NCBI RefSeq assembly: GCF_900142395.1
Contig: NZ_FRAS01000007.1
Span: 1 to 64,000, forward strand
Source of the DNA: Hymenobacter psychrotolerans DSM 18569
Lineage (GTDB): Bacteria > Bacteroidota > Bacteroidia > Cytophagales > Hymenobacteraceae
Direction: 5' to 3'
DNA: 64,000 nucleotides
Positions 54,811-62,156 of the stretch are shown in pieces (the stretch's first letter is position 1; each line of letters begins with the position of its first letter). Under the pieces are notes generated by a model. That model saw only the letters and a list, made by a program, of their open reading frames with translations. It searched no databases and had not been told where the DNA came from. The translations under genes and the position numbers were made by a program.

Positions 54811-55758
54811 TTACTTCTTCGCCGCGTAATGCTGCTGCAGAAAGCCATCCGTCTGCTGGAAAAACCAGGCCGTGTCGTCGTACATGAGGAAGTGGCGGCC
54901 GGCCTCCGACATTTCGATGCGGTGCTGGGGCAGCTTGGCGTACTGCTGCTCGAAAATGGCGCGGGTGCTTTCCTTGGTGGAGCCAAACTGTTTGTAGGCC
55001 GCCCAGGCGCCCAGCACCAGCACCGGCTGCTGCACGCGGGCAATGTCCTGGCGCAGGTCCGTCGTGAACATATCATACATGGCCTGCGCTACGGCGGCGG
55101 GACTGGAAGCCACGCTCCAACGAGCCAGCTGCGTCATGCGGGCCGTGTCCGTGACCATGCCGGTGCTCATCTGGCGAGCCTGGGCCATTGTCATCTTGCC
55201 ACCCGCTACTTGCTGGCGCATGCCTTCGGCCATGGGCCGGGCACCTTCCACGGTTTGGGCCGGGTTCTGCACGGCGGCCATAAACGGCAGCGAGTCCACG
55301 ATAACCAGCGGGCCAACGGCCTCGGGTTGGGTGGAGCTCAGCCACAGGCCCATAAAGCCGCCCAGGCTGTGGCCTACCACTACGGGCTTATTCAGTTTCT
55401 GCGTTTTGATGTAGGTCAGCAGCTGGTCGCGCACGTTCTGCAGCAGCTTGTCGGTAGAAGCAGGAGCCGCATTGCCGCCGAACCCGGCCAGGCTGATGAT
55501 GTGGCACTGGTACTGCTTCTGGTAGCGGGCCACCGTTTCGTCCCACACTTCGCCGGGGCAGGTCAGGCCCGGAATCAGCAGCATGGGCTTGCCCTTGCCC
55601 ACTACCCGCACCGTGAAGTTGGGGTGCGCGGCCGGATTGTCGGCAGCGGCGCGGGCGGAGGCGGTGGTGGCAGCCAGCACCGGCGAAACGGTGGCAGCGG
55701 ACGCAGCTGAGAGCAGCAAAGCGGCGCAGAAGGGGCGGAGGGTAGCAGTCAGGTTCAT
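54811..55758 (-). CDS. secreted alpha/beta hydrolase
   Basis: 315-residue protein with a signal peptide (cut near V-L-A-A) followed by an alpha/beta hydrolase fold. The oxyanion strand is PMLLIPGLTCPGEVW, the nucleophile elbow is VVGHSLGGFMGLW (Ser about 141), and the C-terminal catalytic His may be in AGRHFLMYDDTAW. Probably a periplasmic esterase or lipase-like enzyme. The substrate is unknown. Confidence 0.8.
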   Translation of the reverse strand: MNLTATLRPFCAALLLSAASAATVSPVLAATTASARAAADNPAAHPNFTVRVVGKGKPMLLIPGLTCPGEVWDETVARYQKQYQCHIISLAGFGGNAAPASTDKLLQNVRDQLLTYIKTQKLNKPVVVGHSLGGFMGLWLSSTQPEAVGPLVIVDSLPFMAAVQNPAQTVEGARPMAEGMRQQVAGGKMTMAQARQMSTGMVTDTARMTQLARWSVASSPAAVAQAMYDMFTTDLRQDIARVQQPVLVLGAWAAYKQFGSTKESTRAIFEQQYAKLPQHRIEMSEAGRHFLMYDDTAWFFQQTDGFLQQHYAAKK

Positions 55759-55907
55759 GGCGGAAAGGAAAGCTAGGGGTTGTTGGATGATTCAAACCTA
55801 GCCGCTGCCTTGCCCACCTGAAACTACTTTTCCGCGAACGGTAAATCGGGCAGCCGAATGGCGCAAAACCTCGCCCGACCAGCGGCCCCGCACTTCGCCG
55901 GAAAACA

Positions 55908-55935
55908 GAAAGGCACTCCCGCAGAAGTGCCTTTC
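55908..55935 (-). terminator. terminator after the 106-residue protein gene
   Basis: A 10-bp perfect stem (55908-55917 with 55926-55935), 8-nt loop, lies 27 bp after the stop of the minus-strand gene at 55963. Modest stem length. Confidence 0.6.
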
Positions 55936-55962
55936 CGTAGCCTGAAGCGGGAGCTTCGGCGC

Positions 55963-56283
55963 TTAGATGATGTTGCGCAAATCTTCGCGCAGATTCTCGA
56001 TGCCGCGCCAGATTTCGTCCCAGGTGCTGCGCTCCGAGTCGTTGGCGGCCGTAGCGGTGTTGTTTTCGCGGGCCAGGCCCAGGCGCTCCTGCAGCTTGTG
56101 GCGCTTGGCTTCCAGGCTGGCAATGTGCTCGTGGTAGGTGTGCGTGGCCCCGGCCGTGGTGGCGTGGGCACGGTTTTGCAGCGTCCGGATTTTGCTGTCC
56201 AGCTCATCCAGCGCCTGGCGGAGCGAGGCGTCGGAGAGGTTCTGGGGCGGGCGCACGTTCTCAGGCGACGGGAGGTTCGACAT
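55963..56283 (-). CDS. small coiled-coil protein of unknown function
   Basis: 106-residue cytoplasmic protein. Residues 18-72 form heptad-like helices (L-R-Q-A-L-D-E-L-D-S-K-I ... I-A-S-L-E-A-K-R-H-K-L) compatible with a coiled coil, and the C-terminus is also helical (I-W-R-G-I-E-N-L-R-E-D-L). No family recognised. Confidence 0.65.
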   Translation of the reverse strand: MSNLPSPENVRPPQNLSDASLRQALDELDSKIRTLQNRAHATTAGATHTYHEHIASLEAKRHKLQERLGLARENNTATAANDSERSTWDEIWRGIENLREDLRNII

Positions 56284-56416
56284 AGTGGTAGAGTAGGGTG
56301 AGCGAAGTATGCCCTATAAGATACAGCTTTCGGCCACTAAAGGATACGCTTTGCGGCCCAACAGAAGCACAACGCAAGCATAACGCTGGCGTTACAGCCG
56401 GGCTTGGCGCAGCCGG

Positions 56417-56424
56417 TAGTTTTG
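56417..56424 (+). promoter_or_regulatory. -7 element upstream of the TonB C-terminal-domain gene
   Basis: TAGTTTTG matches TAnnTTTG, 28 bp before the ATG at 56453. There is no TTG at the expected spacing (a TTA lies 22 bp upstream), so the -33 part is weak. Confidence 0.4.
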
Positions 56425-56452
56425 CCGGGCCACCCGATACGTCTCTGCCGCC

Positions 56453-56905
56453 ATGCTTCGCCTGTTGTTTCTGCTTATAGTGCTGGTTGTTGTGCTTGCG
56501 AGCCGCCCGGTAGCCGCCCAGCCCGGCAGTGCCGCCCTGCTCACGCCTGGCCCCGATACCAGCACCAGCCCGCCCGCCGCTACGCCGGCCGTGTACACCA
56601 TAGCCGAGGAAATGCCCGCTTTTCCGGGCGGCGCGGCGGCTTTCCAGCGCTTCCTGCACGACAAAATCCGCTACCCCACCGAAGCGCTGCGCAAGGGCGT
56701 AGCCGGCAAAGTCTACGTCAGCTTCATCATCGACGAAGAAGGTCGTATCCGCGACGCCGCTATCCTGCGCGGCCTGGGTGCCGGCCTCGACGAAGAAGCC
56801 CTGCGCCTCGTGCGCATCATGCCCTGGTGGACGCCCGGCCGCGTGCAGGGCCAGCCCGTGCGCGTCGCCTACACGCTGCCCATCCAGTTTCGGGCGCTGA
56901 ATTAA
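56453..56905 (+). CDS. TonB C-terminal-domain protein
   Basis: 150-residue protein with an N-terminal signal sequence or anchor, a short Pro/Thr-rich linker (about 25-50) and a TonB C-terminal domain (about 55-150). The domain shows MPAFPGGAAAFQRFL, IRYPTEALRKGVAGKVYVSF and MPWWTPGRVQGQPVRV. It lacks the long periplasm-spanning linker of true TonB, so it may be a periplasmic TonB-like protein of the kind abundant in Bacteroidota. No exbB or exbD nearby. Confidence 0.85.
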   Translation: MLRLLFLLIVLVVVLASRPVAAQPGSAALLTPGPDTSTSPPAATPAVYTIAEEMPAFPGGAAAFQRFLHDKIRYPTEALRKGVAGKVYVSFIIDEEGRIRDAAILRGLGAGLDEEALRLVRIMPWWTPGRVQGQPVRVAYTLPIQFRALN

Positions 56906-56954
56906 GCCCCAATACCAACCAGTAAGCTACCCCAGCAAAAACCCGTTTCGATTC

Positions 56955-57509
56955 TTAACTCATAATTGAAACAGGCACACCCAGCTCCCGGGCCAGCGGC
57001 GCAGCTGCCGATGCGTATAGTAGCGCCAGCAACTCATTGAGGCTGGTTTCCAGCTCCACCAAATAGTCAGGATGCAGTTTAGCAACCTGCTTGAGCACGT
57101 CGGCGGTGCGGCGGGCCAGGTGCTGCAGCAGCGGCTGCGTGGGGCCGTGCAGGCGCGCTACGGCCTCGGGCTGGTGCCGGAAAATGTTGGTGAGCAGGCG
57201 CAGGGTCAGCTCGATTTCGCCCTGCGTGTCGCCCGTGATTTTGGCGTGGTACGCAAGCCGCGCCTGCAGCTGCCGCACAATATGGAGCAGGTCGTTGGGC
57301 GTCTGGTGGTAGCCGCGTACCGGGTCGTCTACCTGCGTTTGCAGGCGCTGGCGCCGGATTTCCAGCGCCTCGTCGCCTTCCAGCAGCCGAAACGCCAGCT
57401 GCTCCGTCAGCACGGCGTCCTGCGCCACGAGGCGCGCCAGAAGCTGGTCTTTTTCTCTCTCAGGCAGGGCAAACAGGGCTTTGCGAAGGTCGGGCGGAAG
57501 GGCGGGCAT
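56955..57509 (-). CDS. protein of unknown function
   Basis: 184-residue cytoplasmic, mostly helical protein. N-terminal L-P-P-D-L-R-K-A-L-F-A-L-P-E-R-E-K-D is followed by a Leu-rich middle with L-L-R-L-L-T-N-I-F-R-like helices. Similar to nothing I can name. I chose the ATG at 57509, since a TATCTTCG element (one mismatch to TAnnTTTG) with a TTG 17 bp above it ends 4 bp upstream; a longer frame from 57554 would start above the promoter. Confidence 0.6.
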   Translation of the reverse strand: MPALPPDLRKALFALPEREKDQLLARLVAQDAVLTEQLAFRLLEGDEALEIRRQRLQTQVDDPVRGYHQTPNDLLHIVRQLQARLAYHAKITGDTQGEIELTLRLLTNIFRHQPEAVARLHGPTQPLLQHLARRTADVLKQVAKLHPDYLVELETSLNELLALLYASAAAPLARELGVPVSIMS

Positions 57510-57637
57510 AGCGCGAAGATAGCAGGGCAGGAGCCAGGCAAAACTGAGGAACAAGGACGCAACAGCGTCGCGCCTTGGCTCTAAACCTACGCAGTAACGG
57601 CCGCCGCCGACTACCTTGCGTCTTTCTGCCCTACGCC

Positions 57638-58195
57638 ATGACCAAGAAAATCGAGCCCTGGAAAACGCTGAAATCGGAGCTGGTGTTTGAGCATCCGTGG
57701 TACAAGCTGCGCCGCGACCATGTGCAGCTGCCCAGCAGCCAGCAGCTCAACGACTACTTCGTGAGCGTGCGGCCCCACGTGGTTCTGGTGTTCCCACTCA
57801 CGGGCGACAACCACGTCATTTTCGTGCGCCAGTACAAGCACGCCGCCGGTCAGATTCTGCTGGAGCTGCCCGGCGGTGTGGTAGACGAAGGCGAAACATC
57901 GGTGCTGGAAGCCGCCCGCCGCGAGCTGCTGGAAGAAACCGGCTACGCCTCCGACGCCGTGGAGCCGCTGCTGGAAGTCTTCGACAACCCCACCAAAGAC
58001 ACCAACTCCCTCTCGTTCTTTCTGGCCCGCGACGTGCGCCGGATAGCCGAGCAGGACCTCGACGAAACCGAAAACATCGAAGTGGTGCCCTTGCCGCTGT
58101 CCGAAGTAGAAGGCATGGTGCTGCGCGGCGAAATCCGGGTTTCCGGCTCCGTGGCGCTGTGCCTGTTGGCCCTGCGGCGGCTACAGGTGGAGTAA
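57638..58195 (+). CDS. NUDIX hydrolase
   Basis: 185-residue enzyme with a complete Nudix box (about residues 86-108) reading G-G-V-V-D-E-G-E-T ... R-E-L-L-E-E-T-G-Y, matching GX5EX7REUXEEXGU. The plan resembles ADP-ribose pyrophosphatases, including the N-terminal E-L-V-F-E-H-P-W-Y-K-L-R-R-D strand pair. The exact substrate is unknown. I chose the ATG at 57638; the longer frame from 57575 lacks family features. Confidence 0.88.
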   Translation: MTKKIEPWKTLKSELVFEHPWYKLRRDHVQLPSSQQLNDYFVSVRPHVVLVFPLTGDNHVIFVRQYKHAAGQILLELPGGVVDEGETSVLEAARRELLEETGYASDAVEPLLEVFDNPTKDTNSLSFFLARDVRRIAEQDLDETENIEVVPLPLSEVEGMVLRGEIRVSGSVALCLLALRRLQVE

Positions 58196-58234
58196 TGGGT
58201 TGGTGGAGTGGTGGGTTGGTGAATGATGGAATAT

Positions 58235-58381
58235 CCGTCATCCTGAGCAGCGCGAAGGACCTTATCACGAAAGGCCGTCATTCCGAGCTTGTCGAGGAAT
58301 CTCGCTAGTGTAGTAACTGACTTGGTAACGTCAGCACGCGAGGTTCCTCGGCTGCGGCTCCGCCTTTGCCCGGAATGACGG
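58235..58381. repeat. composite intergenic palindromic repeat
   Basis: A first half (58235-58262) reads CCGTCATCCTGAGC... and ends GCGAAGGACC, one arm of the element seen again at 59754. A second unit starts at 58275 with CCGTCATTCCGAGC... GAGGAATCTCGC and returns inverted at 58338-58381 as GCGAGGTTCCTCG ... CCGGAATGACGG. The 218-bp gap thus consists almost entirely of repeat DNA; the 38 bp before it are TGG/GTG-rich low-complexity sequence. Confidence 0.75.
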
Positions 58382-58413
58382 GTTGATGGTGTTCTGAGGC
58401 CAGCTCCACTCGC

Positions 58414-59694
58414 TCACCCCACCGTATCCGATTCGGGCAGCACCAGCCCGGCCAGCGCGGCGCGGTTTTTCTCCTCGTCAAACGCGTTTTCGCTCTTGGC
58501 AATGACCACCGTGGCCACCGCGTTACCGATAATGTTGGTGATGGCGCGGGCCTCCGACATAAACCGGTCCACGCCCAGCAGCAGCGCCATGCCTTCAATG
58601 GGAATGACTTTGGTAGCGGCCAGCGTGGAAGCCAGCACCACGAAGCCCGAGCCCGTCACGCCGGCAGCGCCTTTGCTGGTGAGCATCAGAATGCCAATAA
58701 TAGTGAGCTGCTGGGCCAGCGTGAGCGGTACGTTGAAGGCCTGCGCCAGAAAAATACTGGCCATCGACAGATAAATCGTGGTGCCATCGAGGTTGAAGGA
58801 GTAGCCCGTGGGCACCACCAGCCCTACCACCGGCCGCGCGCAGCCGTAGGCTTCCAGCTTGTCCATCAGGCGCGGCAGCGCCGATTCCGACGACGACGTG
58901 CCCAGCACAATCAGCAGCTCTTCCTTGATGAAGCCCAGCAGCCGCCACAAACTGAACTTGTAGTAGCGCGCAATGCCGCCCAGCACCCCGAAAATGAACA
59001 GCAGCATGGTCAGGTACACCGTGCCCATGAGCTTGGCCAGCGGCAGCAGCGTGTCGAGGCCATAGGTGCCGATGGTGTAGACCATACCGCCAAACGCCCC
59101 GATGGGTGCCAGCTTCATCACCATGCCCAGCACCCCGAAAAACACGTGGCTCAGCCGCTCAAACGTGGCAATCAGCGGGGCACTCACCTTTGGGCCCACC
59201 TTCGTCAGGGCCAGCCCGAACAGCACCGCCACCAGCAGCACCTGCAGCACGTCGCCTTCGGCAAACGCCCCCACGAAGCTCTCCGGCACGATATGCGTGA
59301 AGAAACGCACCCAATCCATGTGGGCGGCCTGGTCGGCGTATTTTTGAGTTTCCCCGGCTTTGGCCGCCACGCCGCTCGTATCGATGCCCGCGCCGGGCTT
59401 GGTGAGGTTGGCCGCCGCCACGCCAATTACCAGCGCCAGCGTCGTCACGATTTCGAAGTACAGCAGCGCCTTGCCGCCCACGCGCCCCACCTTTTTCAGG
59501 TCGCCGATACTACCGATGCCCAGCACCACCGTCAGGAAAATGACGGGCCCAATGAGCATCTTAATAAGGTTGATAAACACCTTGCCCAGCGGCTCCAGCG
59601 CCTTGCCCACCCCGGGAAAAAACGTGCCCACCAGCACCCCCAGCACAATGGCCGTCAGCACCTGGAAGGTCAGATTACGCGAAAGTTTTTTCAT
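58414..59694 (-). CDS. dicarboxylate/amino acid:cation symporter (DctA/GltP family)
   Basis: 426-residue inner-membrane secondary transporter with 8 membrane helices and two hairpins. The family marks are LGTSSSESALPRLMDKLEA (serine-rich hairpin HP1), GYSFNLDGTTIYLSMASIFLAQA, KGAAGVTGSGFVVL (HP2) and DRFMSEARAITNIIGNAVATVVIAK. Takes up C4-dicarboxylates or glutamate/aspartate with protons or sodium. I chose the ATG at 59694; the longer frame from 59742 adds residues with no family match. Confidence 0.92.
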   Translation of the reverse strand: MKKLSRNLTFQVLTAIVLGVLVGTFFPGVGKALEPLGKVFINLIKMLIGPVIFLTVVLGIGSIGDLKKVGRVGGKALLYFEIVTTLALVIGVAAANLTKPGAGIDTSGVAAKAGETQKYADQAAHMDWVRFFTHIVPESFVGAFAEGDVLQVLLVAVLFGLALTKVGPKVSAPLIATFERLSHVFFGVLGMVMKLAPIGAFGGMVYTIGTYGLDTLLPLAKLMGTVYLTMLLFIFGVLGGIARYYKFSLWRLLGFIKEELLIVLGTSSSESALPRLMDKLEAYGCARPVVGLVVPTGYSFNLDGTTIYLSMASIFLAQAFNVPLTLAQQLTIIGILMLTSKGAAGVTGSGFVVLASTLAATKVIPIEGMALLLGVDRFMSEARAITNIIGNAVATVVIAKSENAFDEEKNRAALAGLVLPESDTVG

Positions 59695-59753
59695 GCCGCA
59701 GCAAGATAGGGGAGAAGGACAGTAGACAATTATAGCCTGCACTGTCCATACCC

Positions 59754-59838
59754 GTCATCCTGAGCGAAGCGAAGGACCTTACCACGTCAGAACGACTCCG
59801 CTCAACGTGGTAAGGTCCTTCGCTTCGCTCAGGATGAC
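59754..59838. repeat. 34-bp perfect inverted-repeat element
   Basis: 59754-59787 pairs perfectly with 59805-59838 around a 17-nt loop. The arm begins GTCATCCTGAGC and contains GCGAAGCGAAGGACC, the word also seen at 58237. It fills the gap between the symporter and dehydrogenase genes. There is no coding sequence in it. It looks like a REP- or MITE-type element. Confidence 0.8.
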
Positions 59839-59863
59839 AGCCAAAAATGAGGAATCAGGCGAA

Positions 59864-61090
59864 TTAGCCTCGCTTTTTCTCCTTCTTCACCGCCTTACCG
59901 CCACCCGTATACGCCACCCGGTAAATGACCCCATTATCATCGTCCGATACCAGCAGCGAGCCATCTGGTGCCTGCACGATGGCACAGGGCCGCCCAAACT
60001 CCGACTTGTCGTTTTCCACCAGCCAGCCCGTCACGAAGTCCTCGAATTGCTGCGGCTGGCCCTGCTCGTTGAAGCGCACCCGCACAATCTTGTACCCCGA
60101 AGGCTGCGCCCGATTCCAGGAGCCGTGCATGGTCACGAAGGCCGTGTTCTGGTACTCAGCGGGCAGCTGCTTGCTACGGTTGAACACCAGCCCCAGCGGC
60201 GCCGAATGCGCCTTATACAGCAACAGCGGCCGCACCGCCTTGGCATCAAACTGCTCGTAAGATTCGCCGCTCTTGGGCTTGTTGGCCGGGTAGGGTTTGC
60301 CGTCAGCAATGATGGATGGCCAGCCGTAGTGGCCGCCCTGCTTCAGCTGGTTCAACTCCTCCTGCTGGTCCTCATCCCCGAGCCAGTCAATGCCGTGGTC
60401 CATCCCGAACAGCGCCTTAGTAGTCGGGTGCCAGTCGAAGCCGATGGTGTTGCGCAGGCCCGTGGCATACACCGTGCGGCCCGAGCCATCGGTATTCACC
60501 TGCAGCAGCGTGGCGTTTTCGGGGTTGTCTTCGTCGCAGGCATTGCAGGTGCTGCCCACCGAGAGGTACAGCTTGCCATCGGGCCCGAACTGCAGCGTGC
60601 GGTTGGCGTGCTGGCCGGCGTCGGGCAGGTCTTTGTAGAGTAGTTTCGGCTCGCTGAGGCTGCCATCGGCCTGCACGTCGGCCACGTACAACTCGCGCAC
60701 CGCCGCCATGTACAGCTTGCCATCCTTCAGCGCCAGGCCGTGCAGATGCGGCTTCTGGGCCACCTGCTTCGTCAGCTCCACCTTGCCATCCTTGTTGGCA
60801 TCGCGCAGCAAAATCACGGTGCCTTTCACGCGGTTCGATACGTACAGGTCGCCGTTGGGAGCCAGCGCCAGCATACGCGGCATGTCCAGCCCCTCGGCGT
60901 AGGCACTCACCGTGAAGCCGGCCGGTGCTTTCAGGCTGGCAATCCGCTCGGGCGTAGCGGGCAGTTTCTTGGGCAGGTAGATGTTGCCCTGCATCTGAAA
61001 CGGCGTGGCTTCCGGCGGTACATTCTGAGCAGTGGCCGAGAAGCCAGCCAGCAGCGCAGTGGCAAGCAGGAGAGAAGTAGTGTTGGTCAT
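59864..61090 (-). CDS. sorbosone dehydrogenase-family (PQQ-type) beta-propeller protein
   Basis: 408-residue protein with a signal peptide (cut near S-A-T-A-Q), followed by a six-bladed propeller as in soluble sugar or sorbosone dehydrogenases. Marks are VSAYAEGLDMPRMLALAPNG, LHGLALKDGKLY, RTLQFGPDGKLYLSVGSTCNAC, GLRNTIGFDWHP and SAPLGLVF. These use PQQ in known members, but no PQQ-synthesis gene is visible and the cofactor is inferred. Periplasmic or surface location. Confidence 0.85.
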   Translation of the reverse strand: MTNTTSLLLATALLAGFSATAQNVPPEATPFQMQGNIYLPKKLPATPERIASLKAPAGFTVSAYAEGLDMPRMLALAPNGDLYVSNRVKGTVILLRDANKDGKVELTKQVAQKPHLHGLALKDGKLYMAAVRELYVADVQADGSLSEPKLLYKDLPDAGQHANRTLQFGPDGKLYLSVGSTCNACDEDNPENATLLQVNTDGSGRTVYATGLRNTIGFDWHPTTKALFGMDHGIDWLGDEDQQEELNQLKQGGHYGWPSIIADGKPYPANKPKSGESYEQFDAKAVRPLLLYKAHSAPLGLVFNRSKQLPAEYQNTAFVTMHGSWNRAQPSGYKIVRVRFNEQGQPQQFEDFVTGWLVENDKSEFGRPCAIVQAPDGSLLVSDDDNGVIYRVAYTGGGKAVKKEKKRG

Positions 61091-61155
61091 AAAAGTCGAA
61101 CGAAGTATCGGTTCCGTTCAACTCGTATTGCCGAGTTCAGGTTATGGCCCAGCTT

Positions 61156-61815
61156 TCACCCCATGCGCCACCGCCGCCCCAGCCGCACGGCGGAAACCAC
61201 CCCAATCAGCAATAGCAGCAGCGTGGAGTTGCGCCAGTCAGGCTGGAAAAACTCATTTAGTGAGCGAGGAGCGGTGGGTTCTGGTAGTTGCGTTAGGATT
61301 AAGTCACTACTGCCACAAAATTGACTGGTATCAGGCTTCGTTGTAAACGCGTACAGTGTTGTCGGTTGGTGTTGAATATCAAGCCACCATGTAGTAATGC
61401 TATTCTTATTCAACAAATCAATTGCTGCAACCAGACTCGTATAAGTCGCACCAGAATCAAATGATATTTTGAGTCCTGATCGGTAAGTTGAATCCGCGCG
61501 TAACCGTTCTGCATACAGGTTGCTTTGCTGATAACCGGCATAATCAACTAGTGGGTTTCCGGAAAACCCAGTTGATTGCCACTGTCAAAACTGTGCCAGT
61601 TGCAGCTCTGAAGAATAAACAGGAGGAAAGAACTGCCAGTACTCGGATGTATGAAGTGGACGCATCGTCACCTGCATAATCACTTGCGGCTTCTCCATCC
61701 CCCGCATCTGCGGCAGCGCCACGCACCCCAGCCACAGCAGCCACGCCAGCGCCAGCAACCCCGGCGGAAACAGCAGCGGCCGACGGCGGCGGGGCAGGTG
61801 GAGCGGTAGCAGCAT
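61156..61815 (-). pseudogene. membrane protein gene interrupted by one in-frame TGA
   Basis: One 220-codon frame runs from the ATG at 61815 to the stop at 61156 and is open except for TGA at 61587-61585 (codon 77). Both parts fit: the first has an N-terminal membrane segment (about 15-33), the second a C-terminal segment with L-L-L-L-L-I-G-V-V ahead of basic R-R-W-R-M-G. The flanking residues are A-Q-F-(stop)-Q-W-Q-S-T-G-F-S-G. A single TGG-to-TGA change explains it. Middle part is AT-richer than its neighbours. No family recognised. Confidence 0.7.
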
Positions 61816-61856
61816 AGCAGGGAGCGGAATAGAGTTGCTCTAAAATAGCACTAATT

Positions 61857-62066
61857 TCCGCTGCCTCGCCACGCTTATCCGCTGCCTCGCCACGCTTATC
61901 CGCTGCCTCGCCACAGGTTTCCGCGCCCTCGCCACCGCTTTCCGCTGCACCGCCCCGATGGTTCGCGGCCCCGCCACGCTTGTTAGCGGCCCCGCCTCAC
62001 TTGTCCGCTGCCCGGCCGCGCCTCTCCGAAGTCCGGTGTTAGTTGTTCGCGGCCCCGCCTCACCAC
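61857..62066. repeat. 21-bp degenerate tandem repeat, ten units
   Basis: Ten consecutive 21-bp units begin at 61857, 61878, 61899, 61920, 61941, 61962, 61983, 62004, 62025 and 62046. The consensus is close to TCCGCTGCCTCGCCACGCTT plus one base. The first two units are identical; later ones diverge, with unit 9 the most altered. Translation in + frames is broken by a TAG in unit 9, so it is not coding. The array fills most of the 341-bp gap before the TonB receptor; the rest (62067-62156) shows nothing further. Confidence 0.9.
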
Positions 62067-62156
62067 CGCAAGGGGTGTCTGCCTCGCTTCTTTGCCCGCC
62101 GCCCCAACCCTGATGCCGCTTTTCAGGTTAGCCACATCGACACTTATAATTACCCG

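Noticed and set aside
61488-61679. Small plus-strand frame of 63 codons
   Set aside because: It lies antisense to the TGA-interrupted membrane-protein frame and has no recognisable feature.
61857-62066. CRISPR array
   Set aside because: Units are 21 bp and directly contiguous, without spacers, and no cas gene is present.
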